Numbered from the stretch's first letter, positions 49,075 through 58,716 are shown. The stretch is 64,000 nt of DNA from Pseudomonas putida (GCF_005080685.1 NZ_CP039371.1:1-64000); one strand, 5' to 3'. The notes: generated from the letters alone by a model not told the origin. Numbers and translations: made by a program.

Positions 49075-50489
49075 GGCCATTCAGCCTGGCTGCAAAGCTG
49101 GGGTTAAAAGTTGGGTTGATGAGCGCAGCGTTGCTGCTTCTGTTCGCCACCTTTGGCTATCTGATGGTAGGCAAGGCTCTGGAAAGAAATGCCAGAGCAG
49201 ACCTGGAAGTAAAGATGGCGGGGATGGCTCACAACCTGTCCACCATCCCGGACATCTCCGGCGTCAACGCGGATGCGCATCAGCTTGTCGATTTGGTCAT
49301 GGGCCACAACAACCTGTATGTGAGCATATTCGATACCTCACAGAATCAGACTCCCCTGCTCTCGATTGGCTCGAAACAGGTCAATCTGGAGGTGCACAAG
49401 TTTCAGCCGGCGGCCCAGCCCAAAGAGCACGAATGGCGTGATACGCAGGACCGTCCTCTGCTGAGTGCTTCTCGAATCATGCGTTTGGGCGATGGAACAG
49501 AGGTCAGCGTCTATATGACCATGGACCAGTCATCCAGTGAGGCGCTGCTCGATGCGTTGCTGACCTGGGCCTTGATGATGTCCCCCGTCATCCTCGCACT
49601 GATCTTGGCCATTGGCTGGTGGACTGTGCGCAGAGGCCTGCTACCACTGACCAAGTTCCTCAAGATCGCCTCGAAAATCTCAACCGAGAGCCTCGACCAT
49701 CGCCTTCCAACTGATGGGATGCCGGCAGAACTCAAAATGCTCGCCGACGGCATCAACATCATGCTGGCTCGCCTGGATGATGGGGTTCAGCAGCTCTCGC
49801 AGTTTTCTGACGACCTTGCTCACGAACTTCGAGCACCGCTTTCCAACCTGATGGGCAAGGCCCAGGTTGCCTTGACCAGAGAACGATCGCTTTCCGAGTA
49901 CCGGGAGGTTCTGGAGTCGTGCACAGAAGAGCTGGACCGCATGAGCCGCATGGTTTCCGACATGCTGTTCTTGGCCCAGGTCAGTCATCCAGCATCAATG
50001 GTGGAGTTCGAATCCGTCTCCTTGGTCGACGAGGTTCAGCGAGTGTGCGAGCTCTTCAGCATTTCAGCAGAAGAAGGCGAGATTCAGCTGCAGATCTCCG
50101 GCAGTGATGACGTGGTGCGCGGGAATCGCCTGATGGTTCAACGTGCCGTCTCGAATCTGGTCTCGAACGCGATCCGTTACTGCCCTCGCGGCCGCACGGT
50201 CTACGTTAAGGTGCAGCATAGTGCGAGCGGTACGACGTTGAGTGTCGGCAACCCCGGCCGTGGTATTGCCAAGGAACACCACGCGCACTTGTTTGAGCGG
50301 TTCTACCGTGTGGACAAGAGCCGAGCACGGAGCGAAGGCGGTACCGGTCTTGGCTTGGCCATTGTGCAGTCGATCATGAGTCTGCACCAGGGATCGGCGA
50401 GCGTGGAGGTGACCGAAGAAAACTTCACCTGGTTCCACCTTCACTTTCCGGAAGCCCAGCAAATGCAGCCGGCAATGACCGCCGCTTAA
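49071..50489 (+). CDS. czcS: Heavy-metal sensor histidine kinase CzcS
   Basis: This is the sensor kinase partner of CzcR. The 472-residue protein has membrane helices at about 13-36 and 163-187 around a periplasmic sensor domain. A HAMP domain follows, then the H-box FSDDLAHELRAPLSNLM, the N box VSNLVSNAIRYCPRG, and G boxes ending EGGTGLGLAIVQSIMSLHQG. It belongs to the CusS/CzcS heavy-metal kinase family and is translationally coupled to czcR. A terminator follows. Confidence 0.9.
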   Translation: MRPFSLAAKLGLKVGLMSAALLLLFATFGYLMVGKALERNARADLEVKMAGMAHNLSTIPDISGVNADAHQLVDLVMGHNNLYVSIFDTSQNQTPLLSIGSKQVNLEVHKFQPAAQPKEHEWRDTQDRPLLSASRIMRLGDGTEVSVYMTMDQSSSEALLDALLTWALMMSPVILALILAIGWWTVRRGLLPLTKFLKIASKISTESLDHRLPTDGMPAELKMLADGINIMLARLDDGVQQLSQFSDDLAHELRAPLSNLMGKAQVALTRERSLSEYREVLESCTEELDRMSRMVSDMLFLAQVSHPASMVEFESVSLVDEVQRVCELFSISAEEGEIQLQISGSDDVVRGNRLMVQRAVSNLVSNAIRYCPRGRTVYVKVQHSASGTTLSVGNPGRGIAKEHHAHLFERFYRVDKSRARSEGGTGLGLAIVQSIMSLHQGSASVEVTEENFTWFHLHFPEAQQMQPAMTAA

Positions 50490-50506
50490 ATTGCGCAGAC
50501 ACGATT

Positions 50507-50531
50507 AGGCCCGTCAATCGACGGGCCTTTT
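50507..50531 (+). terminator. Terminator of czcRS
   Basis: AGGCCCGTC-AATC-GACGGGCCT forms a perfect 9-bp stem with TTT after it, 18 bp after the czcS stop. Confidence 0.85.
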
Positions 50532-50546
50532 GTTTGCCTCAATGCA

Positions 50547-51134
50547 TCAGTGCCGAAGGACCACAGGGTCCATGGGCGACCGCAGAATCACCGACTTAAT
50601 AATCTTCTGTTCGTCAGGATTGGCGTTTTTCCACAGGTGTGAGAAGTACTGAGCATTCACTTTCTCTTGAGCACTTACGCTGCCGGCGGCATCGATCAGG
50701 CGCATGGTCGAGTAGACACAGATCAGCGCCAGAATGAAGAACGCCGTGGCGACCACCATCACATAACGCTTGGCCAGCACCGGTGCCCGCTTGAGCTCCT
50801 GGATAGAGGCGTCCGCCGCCTTTGTCGCTGCTGTAAGCTCCGAGATCAGTGGCTGGATGGCGGTGTCGACTCCGCGGCATGCAGCTGAATACGCTGATGC
50901 AGCGGCGCGCAAGGCAACCTCCTCCGCGTTCGACCAAGCCTTCTCCGCCTTTCGCACCTCCTCCTGAATCTGCCGGCCGACAGCGTCCACCTGCTCCACC
51001 AGTTCGTTCGACCTCTCCAGAACAGCGCTGGAGGTGCGCGTCTGCGAGGTCAGCTCATCGAGCTGGACAGTGAGTTTTTCAGTGCAGCGGCGAAAGTCAC
51101 CGATAGCAACTGCCCAGGGCTCTATGTCATTCAT
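50547..51134 (-). CDS. Unknown coiled-coil protein with one membrane helix
   Basis: This is a 195-residue protein with a long coiled-coil region (about residues 15-115; LTVQLDELTSQTRTSSAVLE and VGRQIQEEVRKAEKAWSNAE). One membrane helix follows (VMVVATAFFILALICVYSTM, about 125-145), then a short C-terminal tail. I do not recognise the family; the shape recalls mobilisation-associated or envelope-spanning proteins. AGGAG is 6 bp before the ATG. It is divergent from the 51401 gene and shares a 266-bp regulatory region with TGTAA-type boxes. Confidence 0.65.
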   Translation of the reverse strand: MNDIEPWAVAIGDFRRCTEKLTVQLDELTSQTRTSSAVLERSNELVEQVDAVGRQIQEEVRKAEKAWSNAEEVALRAAASAYSAACRGVDTAIQPLISELTAATKAADASIQELKRAPVLAKRYVMVVATAFFILALICVYSTMRLIDAAGSVSAQEKVNAQYFSHLWKNANPDEQKIIKSVILRSPMDPVVLRH

Positions 51135-51190
51135 GGCTATCTCCTAGGGCGGCCAACAACGCCGCGCTGAATTAACGCGCTAGATATCAA

Positions 51191-51308
51191 AATTGTAATT
51201 TAAGAGAAAATTCGAAGTCGCCCTCGACAGTGCCGAGATAGACATGATCCTTCCAGATTTGAAGATTTAACGCATCCTATCTGCAGCCAAAATTACGGAA
51301 TTGTAATT
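51191..51308. promoter_or_regulatory. Two TGTAATT-type candidate CzcR boxes
   Basis: AATTGTAATT at 51191-51200 and the inverted repeat AATTAC-GGAATT-GTAATT at 51291-51308 lie between the divergent coiled-coil and PtrA-like genes. They resemble the boxes near czcR and the DUF2790 genes. Confidence 0.45.
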
Positions 51309-51400
51309 ATTGACTCACCTTGTCGTTAGCTTCGCGTTCCTAAACTACAAACCAACAAAGGCCGCTAATCAGGTTGGCCTAGTATGAACCGAGGTTCACA

Positions 51401-51622
51401 ATGAAATTTGTCAAATCTATCGCTATTGGCAGCCTGCTGCTGGGTCTCATGGGTACCGCTTACGCTGAAGGCGGCTTCGAGCGAACGAAACAGTTCAACG
51501 AGAACTTCCGAACCGAACAGGCTCGCCTATGGAGCGATGACTCTTCGGACCAGAACAAACAACAAGTCGCTCAAGAGCAAAAGAAAGAAAGCAAGGATGG
51601 TAAGGAACAAGCCGACAATTAA
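51401..51622 (+). CDS. PtrA-like small secreted protein (second copy)
   Basis: This is a 73-residue protein with a signal peptide (MKFVKSIAIGSLLLGLMGTAYA), the EGGFERTKQFNENFRTEQ block shared with the 18618 gene, and a hydrophilic Lys/Gln/Glu-rich tail. GAGG lies 6 bp before the ATG. It is probably a periplasmic protein induced by metals, by analogy with PtrA. A bidirectional terminator follows. Confidence 0.7.
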   Translation: MKFVKSIAIGSLLLGLMGTAYAEGGFERTKQFNENFRTEQARLWSDDSSDQNKQQVAQEQKKESKDGKEQADN

Positions 51623-51663
51623 TCGGCGGTTAAATAGGACTTCAAATGACGAAAGAAATCGAC

Positions 51664-51693
51664 AAAAAAGCCAGGGTAAAACCTGGCTTTTTT
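51664..51693. terminator. Bidirectional terminator
   Basis: AAAAAA-GCCAGG-GTAAAA-CCTGGC-TTTTTT lies between the plus-strand PtrA-like gene and the minus-strand GT39 gene, and could serve both. Confidence 0.88.
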
Positions 51694-51704
51694 GTGCTTG
51701 GAAT

Positions 51705-53159
51705 TTAGCCTTCGTTCTTGCGAGGCGTTTCCGCATTGCTTTCTCCGGCCAGACCCTCGGCACCTTGTGCGGGGCGTTTCCAATGGCACAGCAGGAGCTG
51801 GCTGGCGTTCGCTTCGGTGATCGATGTGCAAGCTAGATCAGCGGGCAGACCATCCTTGCTGTCTCGCAAGCGCCTGGACAGATAGAACGAGCCATCCCGC
51901 GGCCACTTGGCAGGATCCTTGATGTTCTCGGACTTCCCGCTGCTGTAAAACTCCGACGAGTATGAGCGGCGGCCAGGATAGATCAGGGGAGCGGAATGAG
52001 CAGACTGCACATTGAGCCAGGCTTGAACCACATCCCGCTGATTCTGAGGGCGCTCCTCTAGTACCCCGGCGTAGATGATGCCCGCACCGATGATTGGCAA
52101 CACCAATGCGCTCGCAGCGGCAGCCCAGGTGGTCTTCGGGCCAACTTCGCTGACCCGTGCAGACAGCAGCAATGCCCACGCTGGCAGCGCGGGTAGCAGG
52201 TAGGTCCACAGAATGTTGCCTGCAAATGTGAAGAAGACCGGTGTCGCCAAGGCCCACAGCCAGAGGTAGGCTTTGAAGCGCTGCATCGATCCACGCTTGC
52301 GGATCAACAGTGGTAGAAACAAGGCCCATGGCAGTAGCGACAATCCGAGCTGGATCCAGATGCTGCCGTACGGCTTGGCATGAGCACTACCATAGAGGTC
52401 CCCTGCCCAGTTACTGACGACGTAGCGGCTCCAGTGCTCACCAACGAAGAAGTACTCCATGAAGCCGGGCGTTTTCATCTCGGCCGCGACATACCATGGC
52501 ACGGATATACCGAACATGAGTACAAGGCCGCTAATCCAGGGAAGCCTCAGTACCCGTCCCCATTCCTTGTAGATAACGAACCAGGCGAATGCCGGCGCCC
52601 CCATAAGCACCAGGGTCAGCGGCCCTTTGGCAAGCAAGCCCAGCCCGAGACCTGCGAACATCAGGTAGGCATCCGCCTTGCTGGCGCACTTCATCCAACG
52701 CCAGAAACCGTAGCTGGCCAGCAGAATCGAGAACGACAAAACAGGGTCAGTCAGCACAACACCGCTGGAGACCAGGCCAAGTGTGGTGCTGGAAAAAATA
52801 ATGGCAGCCCAGATGCCGGCGTTACGAGAAATCTGCTGCGTGCCGAGTTTGATGATGATGAAACAGCTTGCCAGGTGGAGTAGCCACGCTGGGAAGCGCG
52901 CAGCGAACTCGTTAACGCCGAAGACCGTCATGCTCGCGGCCTGGGTCCAGAAGGACAACGGAGGCTTGCCCCAGAACGGTACCCCGTAGTCGAACATGGG
53001 CGTGATCCAGTCATTCAACTCGACCATCTTGCGAGCCATTTCAGCGTAACGGGCCTCAGATGTGTCCATCAGCGGGTAGATGCCCAGCCCCACCAAACGC
53101 AATAGCAAAATCGAACCCAGGACCCACCACAGCGTCCTCTCGTTCTTCAGGTTCAGCAT
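51705..53159 (-). CDS. ArnT-like GT39 family glycosyltransferase
   Basis: This is a 484-residue integral membrane protein with about 11 hydrophobic segments. The N-terminal GT39/PMT motif ITPMFDYGVPFWGKPPLSFW follows the conserved TSEARYAEMARKM block (catalytic acidic residue in the first periplasmic loop). Enzymes of this family move sugars from undecaprenyl phosphate to lipid A or LPS. It is the third gene of a gtrA-gtrB-transferase run, so it is probably the strain-specific transferase (GtrC role). It overlaps gtrB by 7 bp. Confidence 0.85.
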   Translation of the reverse strand: MLNLKNERTLWWVLGSILLLRLVGLGIYPLMDTSEARYAEMARKMVELNDWITPMFDYGVPFWGKPPLSFWTQAASMTVFGVNEFAARFPAWLLHLASCFIIIKLGTQQISRNAGIWAAIIFSSTTLGLVSSGVVLTDPVLSFSILLASYGFWRWMKCASKADAYLMFAGLGLGLLAKGPLTLVLMGAPAFAWFVIYKEWGRVLRLPWISGLVLMFGISVPWYVAAEMKTPGFMEYFFVGEHWSRYVVSNWAGDLYGSAHAKPYGSIWIQLGLSLLPWALFLPLLIRKRGSMQRFKAYLWLWALATPVFFTFAGNILWTYLLPALPAWALLLSARVSEVGPKTTWAAAASALVLPIIGAGIIYAGVLEERPQNQRDVVQAWLNVQSAHSAPLIYPGRRSYSSEFYSSGKSENIKDPAKWPRDGSFYLSRRLRDSKDGLPADLACTSITEANASQLLLCHWKRPAQGAEGLAGESNAETPRKNEG

Positions 53160-54136
53160 TTCTTACCCTCGATCGAAGCCATCGAAGGGTGGAGTGACAC
53201 GGGATCTGCCTTGTTGCTGTGCTTCAGGAAATAGAGAGGCCGGCGCTTCACTTCCGCGAGTGTCACGCCCAGGTACTCCCCCACCATGGCGACACCGACG
53301 CACATGAATGAAGCCATTCCGACGATCAGGTGATGGATGTCGAAACTGCCTGCCACAAGCGACGCAAGCATGTAGCAGATGCTGGAGACGAAAAGACCGA
53401 AACTGATGAGGCTGAAAATGCGCAGTGGTTTGCGAGAGAAGCTGACGATGCTCTCGATGGCCAGATTGAACAGGCCAGCTGCATTCCATTTGGTGCTCCC
53501 GGCATGGCGAACAGTGCGATTGTAGGGCAGTTCGATGGTACGAAAGCCTACCCAGCCGATCATGCCTTTGAGAATCCTGGAGCGTTCATCCAGGGCCCGC
53601 AGGGCTGCCAGCGGCGCAGGCCCAATCAATCGGAAATCGCTGACATCGGCCGGCATGTCCACCTTCTCCACCAGGCGCTGCATGACCCAGTAGTAAGCCC
53701 GGGCACTCATGCGCTTGAACCACGAATCACCGATTCTCAGGTTGCGCTGCATGTTCACCACGTCGTAGCCGCGTTGCCAGTAGTCCACCATGGCCGCGAT
53801 GAGCTCTGGTGGATCCTGCAGGTCGACATCAATGAAGATCAGCGCACTGCCACGGGCATGGTCTATCCCGGCGCTCAGTGCAGCCTCTTTGCCGAAGTTG
53901 CGACTCAGGGACAGGCAACGTACAGATGACCCATCCTGATAGTGGCGAAGAATGTCGGCCGTCCGGTCATTACTGCCGTCGTCGACATAGAGGATTTCGC
54001 AGGAGACGGGTAAGCGCTTCACCACGCGGGTGATTCGCTGGTGGAACTCGGGGATGGTTTCCTCTTCCTGGAAGCAAGGGACCACGATGGTTAACAAGGG
54101 ATCAGGGCGCTCGGGAAAGCGATGTAATGTCTGCAT
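53153..54136 (-). CDS. gtrB: GtrB/ArnC-type undecaprenyl-phosphate glycosyltransferase
   Basis: This is a 327-residue GT2-family enzyme that loads a sugar onto undecaprenyl phosphate at the inner membrane. It has LTIVVPCFQEEETIPEFHQR, the nucleotide-sugar motif ILYVDDGSNDRT, the metal site FIDVDLQDPPE and two C-terminal membrane helices (about 230-300). I chose the ATG at 54136; the longer frame would extend further into gtrA. Between GtrA and the GT39 enzyme it forms the typical O-antigen or lipid modification trio. Confidence 0.9.
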   Translation of the reverse strand: MQTLHRFPERPDPLLTIVVPCFQEEETIPEFHQRITRVVKRLPVSCEILYVDDGSNDRTADILRHYQDGSSVRCLSLSRNFGKEAALSAGIDHARGSALIFIDVDLQDPPELIAAMVDYWQRGYDVVNMQRNLRIGDSWFKRMSARAYYWVMQRLVEKVDMPADVSDFRLIGPAPLAALRALDERSRILKGMIGWVGFRTIELPYNRTVRHAGSTKWNAAGLFNLAIESIVSFSRKPLRIFSLISFGLFVSSICYMLASLVAGSFDIHHLIVGMASFMCVGVAMVGEYLGVTLAEVKRRPLYFLKHSNKADPVSLHPSMASIEGKKC

Positions 54137-54521
54137 GATTGAATGTCCAAAAACGATGTGCAATGAATCCAAGTGCAGTGAGGCTTAAGGTCACTACGAC
54201 TTGGGAGATGAGCGGTGACAGATTCGACTTGATGAGGAACCACATACCCACGCCATTGCCGAAGTTTGTGGTTAACGCGACCAGTGCAAACCTGACAGGC
54301 TGAAACTTACGAGAGCCATCTGCCACAAAACAGAGCGCCCTATTTCCAATGAAGCTCGCGATTGCGCCAACCATGCCGCCACAGATACTGGCCAGTAACG
54401 GAGTAACGAATTCTGTCGTAACCAGCAATAGGAACACCGCATAATGGACTCCCGTTGCTATGAAGCCGATCCCCAGATAACGAATCAGTAAGGTAGTAAG
54501 AGGTGGGGTTTGATTTTCCAT
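54102..54521 (-). CDS. gtrA: GtrA-family flippase
   Basis: This is a 139-residue membrane protein with four helices and GtrA motifs (IRYLGIGFIATGVHYAVFLL, NRALCFVADGSRKFQPVRFAL). GtrA-type proteins are thought to flip undecaprenyl-phosphate-linked sugars across the inner membrane. The ATG at 54521 is chosen; a TTG lies two codons upstream. It overlaps gtrB by 35 bp. The conserved 38-bp element lies 164 bp upstream. Confidence 0.88.
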   Translation of the reverse strand: MENQTPPLTTLLIRYLGIGFIATGVHYAVFLLLVTTEFVTPLLASICGGMVGAIASFIGNRALCFVADGSRKFQPVRFALVALTTNFGNGVGMWFLIKSNLSPLISQVVVTLSLTALGFIAHRFWTFNHADITSLSRAP

Positions 54522-54778
54522 GCCCAAAGCCTATGGAGGCAAAGGTGAAAAAATAGTGAACTAAATGTAAATGCGTAATTAGCCGAATCTATATATGGTA
54601 AGTAACAAGTCGGCGCACTAGGCTAGCACGCTACAATATCAGAGGGATTGCCTGAAAATTACGCTTTCGAAATAAAAGCCTTCCGATAACGCATGCATGA
54701 CCCGTGGATTACAATGTTGACAAGATAAGGAAACACCGGGTGGCATTGAGATAGATTCCCCGAATTAAGGGGGACCTA
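54522..54778. other. Divergent regulatory region between gtrA and the LysR-type gene
   Basis: No gene is seen. The region is AT-rich and contains the 38-bp element shared with eptA at 54685-54722. Confidence 0.5.
54685..54722 (-). promoter_or_regulatory. Conserved 38-bp promoter element upstream of gtrA
   Basis: It matches the eptA-upstream element at 45263-45300 (29 of 38 identical, same spacing of GATAACG, ATGACC and GGATTACAATGTTGACA). Read towards gtrA, GTTATC could serve as the -10 box. It could also affect the LysR-type gene 57 bp to the right. Confidence 0.6.
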
Positions 54779-55747
54779 ATGGTTACACAAAATGAAACAT
54801 ATACAAGCAGCGTTGTTCCTTACAGCCCTGACATATTGGATGATTTGCCAATTGATGATCAGCTGGCCGTAGAGTTTTTCGCAACAGCACGTTGTGCCAG
54901 TTTCAAACAGGCTGCCCGAGGGCTCAATGTGCCAGTGGTAGGCCTGCGGAAACGCTTGGAGAAACTGGAAGAGCACATTGGTGCTCCCGTGTTTGTCTAC
55001 AAACACAACAAGCTTGCCCTGACCCGCACAGGCGAGAGGGTCAGCCATTACCTGTGCCAGCTCTTCGGCCCAGACGGCCTTGGCAAGTCCGGTGAAAAGG
55101 AAGTCCCCAGGCTTACCATCGCGATCACAGAGCCAGTGCTGAACGACATCGTAAACCGCGATCTAGTCGCCTACGTGCGTGATCATGCCGAAATGCAGCT
55201 GGAAATCCATTCAGAATGCACAACGCAGATGCTTTCTGAGTGTGAAGTCGATGTGGGTATCGCTTTGGTGAGCCCAGATGATAAAGGCGCGCTTGATCGC
55301 CATCCTACGTATAGGTTTGAAAGGCTTGGCCGGATTGGGCACGCCCTGTTCATTTCCAGCCGCTATTCAAGAAGCGTCACCCTTCCAGTGGAGAGCTTGG
55401 ATTTGCACAACTTCATGCTCGTTGTCCCTTGGGATGAAGAGATCTTGGCGGGCTCACGAAAGTGGGCATCGATAATGGCTGAGCATCAGGGCGGTACCAC
55501 TCGGGTCAAGAGCTACAACCTATCACGAGGCCTTGTCGTTGGCGGTGCGTGTATTGGAGTGCTGCCCGACTACAGCCGAAAACTGGAGAGAAATATCCTA
55601 CCCGTGCCGGGTTTCCTGGACGACCTGGAGGAGAAAGATGTCTATCTTGTTATCAAAACGAAGCTTGTCCGCAATCCGCAGGTTTTGGAAATTCGAAGAT
55701 TGATCAAGAAGAGCTTCTTTGATAAGAAGGACTGGCTTGTTCGGTAA
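54779..55747 (+). CDS. LysR-type transcriptional regulator
   Basis: The 322-residue protein has an N-terminal winged helix-turn-helix (FFATARCASFKQAARGLNVP, then LRKRLEKLEEHIGAPVFVYK). The C-terminal region matches LysR substrate-binding domains. An extended N-terminus of about 25 residues precedes the DNA-binding domain. GGGGGA lies 5 bp before the ATG. It is divergent from gtrA and 210 bp before a porin gene, which it may control. The effector is unknown. Confidence 0.82.
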   Translation: MVTQNETYTSSVVPYSPDILDDLPIDDQLAVEFFATARCASFKQAARGLNVPVVGLRKRLEKLEEHIGAPVFVYKHNKLALTRTGERVSHYLCQLFGPDGLGKSGEKEVPRLTIAITEPVLNDIVNRDLVAYVRDHAEMQLEIHSECTTQMLSECEVDVGIALVSPDDKGALDRHPTYRFERLGRIGHALFISSRYSRSVTLPVESLDLHNFMLVVPWDEEILAGSRKWASIMAEHQGGTTRVKSYNLSRGLVVGGACIGVLPDYSRKLERNILPVPGFLDDLEEKDVYLVIKTKLVRNPQVLEIRRLIKKSFFDKKDWLVR

Positions 55748-55957
55748 CAGTTTTGTTAGGTTTCAAACTCCTCCGTTAACACTACAGAAACACAACTGTC
55801 ATATTCGCTTGCAACCTAGTCAGAGTGCTTAGAACAAAGGCATCTTGTTACAGCGGGTGACAACCGTGGCCTGCTCCCATCTGCAAGATAAATTTAGGCC
55901 GGCGCAGGGCGAAATATAACGTCGGTAGCTAAGCACTTAACATACGAGAGGCAAGCA

Positions 55958-57265
55958 ATGATCCGTTCTTCGAACATGCGGGAAAAGCTGTTGGCTGCCG
56001 CAATAATAGGCACATTTTCCTCGCAAGCATTCTCCGGAACAGTAACCACTGACGGAGCTGACATCGTTCTGAAGACCAAGGGCGGTCTTGAAGTATCGAC
56101 TTCTGACAAGGAATTCAGTTTCAAACTGGGCGGCCGAGTTCAGGCCGACTACGGCCGTTTCGATGGTGTCTTCACCAAGAATGGCGATACCGCTGACGCA
56201 GGCTACTTCCGTCGCGCCTACCTTGAGCTCGGTGGCGTGCTGTACCGCGACTGGAAGTATCAGCTCAACTACGACCTTTCCCGCAACACGGGCAACGACT
56301 CCGACGGCTACTTCGACGAAGCCAGCCTGACCTACACGGGTTTCAAGCCGGTGCAACTGCGCTTTGGCCGTTTCTACACCGACTTCGGTCTTGAGAAAGC
56401 CACCAGTTCGAAGTGGACCACCGCCATGGAGCGGAACCTCTCGTACGACCTGGCGGACTGGATCAACGACAACGCCGGCATGGGTGTTCAAGCCACCAGC
56501 ACCATCGCTGACATGGCTTATGTTTCCGGTAGCGTTTTCAGCGAAACCAATAACAACTCGGATGGCGACAGCACCAAGCGCTACAACGTACGTGGCGTGT
56601 TCGCACCGCTGCACAGTGATGGCAACGTCCTGCACGTCGGTGCTCAGTACGCTTACCGCGACCTCAAAAACAGTGCGGTCGATACCCGGATTCGTTCGCG
56701 TCTGGGCGTCCGCGGTGTAGATACCAATGGCGGCGGCGATGCCGGCACCAACGGCAACCGCATGCTGTTTGGCGGTGCTGCTGCACAAGATGGCCTGTGG
56801 AAGGACGACTCGGTCTGGGGTCTCGAAGGTGCCTGGGCCACCGGCCCGTTCTCGGTTCAAGCGGAATACCTTCGCCGCAAGCTGAAAGCTGACCAGGCCA
56901 ACAACGACATGAAGGCCTCCGGTTACTACGCCCAGATGGCTTACACCCTGACCGGCGAGCCGCGTATCTACAAGCTCGATGGTGCCAAGTTCGACACTAT
57001 CAAACCAGAGAACAAGGAACTGGGGGCCTGGGAAGTCTTCTACCGCTTTGACGATATCAAGGTCGAAGACGGCAACCTGGTCACCGCGGCGGACCAATCG
57101 AACGAGCGCAAGGCCAAGAGCCACACGGTGGGTGTGAACTGGTACGTCAACGAGGCGGTGAAAGTCAGTGCCAACTACATCAACGTGCGCACCGACAACA
57201 ACGAGAACACCGTGGGCGACGACAGCGGCAATGCCATCGTGACCCGCCTGCAATACGTCTTCTGA
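55958..57265 (+). CDS. OprO/OprP-type anion (phosphate/pyrophosphate) porin
   Basis: This is a 435-residue outer-membrane beta-barrel of the OprO/OprP phosphate-selective porin family. It has a signal peptide (about residues 1-26), the family start ([18 protein letters not shown]), [20 protein letters not shown], and the C-terminal aromatic end LQYVF. Codon use looks like that of a highly expressed core gene rather than its neighbours. It may supply phosphate, or polyphosphate precursors for metal binding; that is speculative. A strong terminator follows. Confidence 0.88.
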   Translation: MIRSSNMREKLLAAAIIGTFSSQAFSGTVTTDGADIVLKTKGGLEVSTSDKEFSFKLGGRVQADYGRFDGVFTKNGDTADAGYFRRAYLELGGVLYRDWKYQLNYDLSRNTGNDSDGYFDEASLTYTGFKPVQLRFGRFYTDFGLEKATSSKWTTAMERNLSYDLADWINDNAGMGVQATSTIADMAYVSGSVFSETNNNSDGDSTKRYNVRGVFAPLHSDGNVLHVGAQYAYRDLKNSAVDTRIRSRLGVRGVDTNGGGDAGTNGNRMLFGGAAAQDGLWKDDSVWGLEGAWATGPFSVQAEYLRRKLKADQANNDMKASGYYAQMAYTLTGEPRIYKLDGAKFDTIKPENKELGAWEVFYRFDDIKVEDGNLVTAADQSNERKAKSHTVGVNWYVNEAVKVSANYINVRTDNNENTVGDDSGNAIVTRLQYVF

Positions 57266-57289
57266 TCCCTCTCATCAGTCTGACGTGAG

Positions 57290-57322
57290 AAAGCCGGAAG
57301 CGCTCAACGTGCTTCCGGCTTT
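57290..57322 (+). terminator. Terminator of the OprO/P-type porin gene
   Basis: AAAGCCGGAAGC and GCTTCCGGCTTT form a perfect 12-bp stem with a 9-base loop, 24 bp after the stop. Confidence 0.88.
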
Positions 57323-57563
57323 CCTGTTTCTGGAGGTGATCAAGCATGGAGCGCCCTCCTCCTACCTGCTTTCGCTTACCGATGACCGCTCTTGCCAAAG
57401 CTCGGCGAATCTGATGTGATTGCCGCGTCGGGCTTTGCATGGTGGCCGTGCAAGCAAATCAAACCTGACTCCTATTCATGATTGAACCTGATTCGACGTC
57501 CAGCTTCGCGTCTAACGGCCCTACAAGCGCAGCTACCCCAACGTCGCTCATTAGGGGATAGTC

Positions 57564-58589
57564 ATGTCTGCAAAAAAGCTGCTTCAACCTCTCGCTGCTC
57601 AGCTGCACGCCTCGTTCTCGGCTTCTGGCCGCCCGTACTCTCATCTGCACCTCCACCAGCTGTTCCACGCGGCCATCGGCTCCGTTGCACCGCAAGTTGC
57701 CATCCAAGACAAGCTGCCAATTCAGGTCTGTCGTGACAACGAGACACGGCAGTACAACCTCTACGCGGCGGTCGAGCGGGCGAAAACGTGCTTAGGATTG
57801 ACCGATCTTCAAGCAGTCGGTGTGGCTGAAGAAGTCATTGAGGTGCTACGAACTGCGGGAATCGGCGTGAACCAGGTTCGCCTGCTCCTTGACCCCTCCT
57901 TCAGCTCGAAGACTCGCAAAAAGGCCTTCAAGGCTCTCTGCAAGAACCTGGATCTGAACGAGCTAGGCGATCGCTTCGTCCCCAAGACTGCCACGTTGGC
58001 CATCGCTGCTGGTATTGCGCCGCCTCCCAAAATGTCGTGGAAGGATCGCTTCGCCCTGGCTGCAAATTCCCCCATGCGGGGGCCAAGCGAGCTCATCAGC
58101 ATGGTCAACCGGGATGAGTGTTATCTGTGGGTATTCCCACCGACTGACCATCATGCGACGGCTCCAGCGACGCATGACCGTTTCTTTGGTGAAAAGACCC
58201 ACCCGAGCGCAGAAATGGGCATGGGGTTCAGCATCATCGATTCCGGCTGGACCCGCCCCAAGTACCCGCTATCCAGGCAGTCACAAGAGACCTTCATCCA
58301 GTATTCGCTTTCTGCGCCGATGTGGTCCTGGCGCGCACAAAGTGACACCTGGCGCCTGGGAAACATCCTGCGTTCAAGAATCCTTGACGGGGCTCCTTGG
58401 CATAACGAGCCTCTGAGTGACGTGCTTCCGAGCGGCCTTAAATCCCTGCCCCGGATCTATGGGTGCGAAACCTGCCGAACGCTGTTCATTGAGAATCACA
58501 GCGACTACCCGGATGTACCCACTCAGTGCCAATGCGGTGAGGCGAGCAGCACGGGTGACCAAAACGAGTCATCTGCTCTCAATAGCTGA
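57564..58589 (+). CDS. Unknown 341-residue protein with C-terminal cysteine motif
   Basis: I do not recognise this soluble protein. It has a helical N-terminal half (LLQPLAAQLHASFSASGRPY), a central part with CYLWVFPPTDHH and a later CETCRTLF...CQCGE pattern near the C-terminus that could bind zinc. A GGGGAT site lies before the ATG. It stands alone between the porin and a 74-residue gene. Such genes are typical of genomic-island cargo. Confidence 0.65.
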   Translation: MSAKKLLQPLAAQLHASFSASGRPYSHLHLHQLFHAAIGSVAPQVAIQDKLPIQVCRDNETRQYNLYAAVERAKTCLGLTDLQAVGVAEEVIEVLRTAGIGVNQVRLLLDPSFSSKTRKKAFKALCKNLDLNELGDRFVPKTATLAIAAGIAPPPKMSWKDRFALAANSPMRGPSELISMVNRDECYLWVFPPTDHHATAPATHDRFFGEKTHPSAEMGMGFSIIDSGWTRPKYPLSRQSQETFIQYSLSAPMWSWRAQSDTWRLGNILRSRILDGAPWHNEPLSDVLPSGLKSLPRIYGCETCRTLFIENHSDYPDVPTQCQCGEASSTGDQNESSALNS

Positions 58590-58716
58590 TTTTCCTTACG
58601 GTGGCGGGCTGAGCCCCCCGTTAGGGATTGGCTATGGGAGCGGGATTCGCTCACCCCAAACCTGAAGGCGCCGCCACCTAACCGAGCGATATGAGCTGAA
58701 TGCTCGCGGAGTAGAT

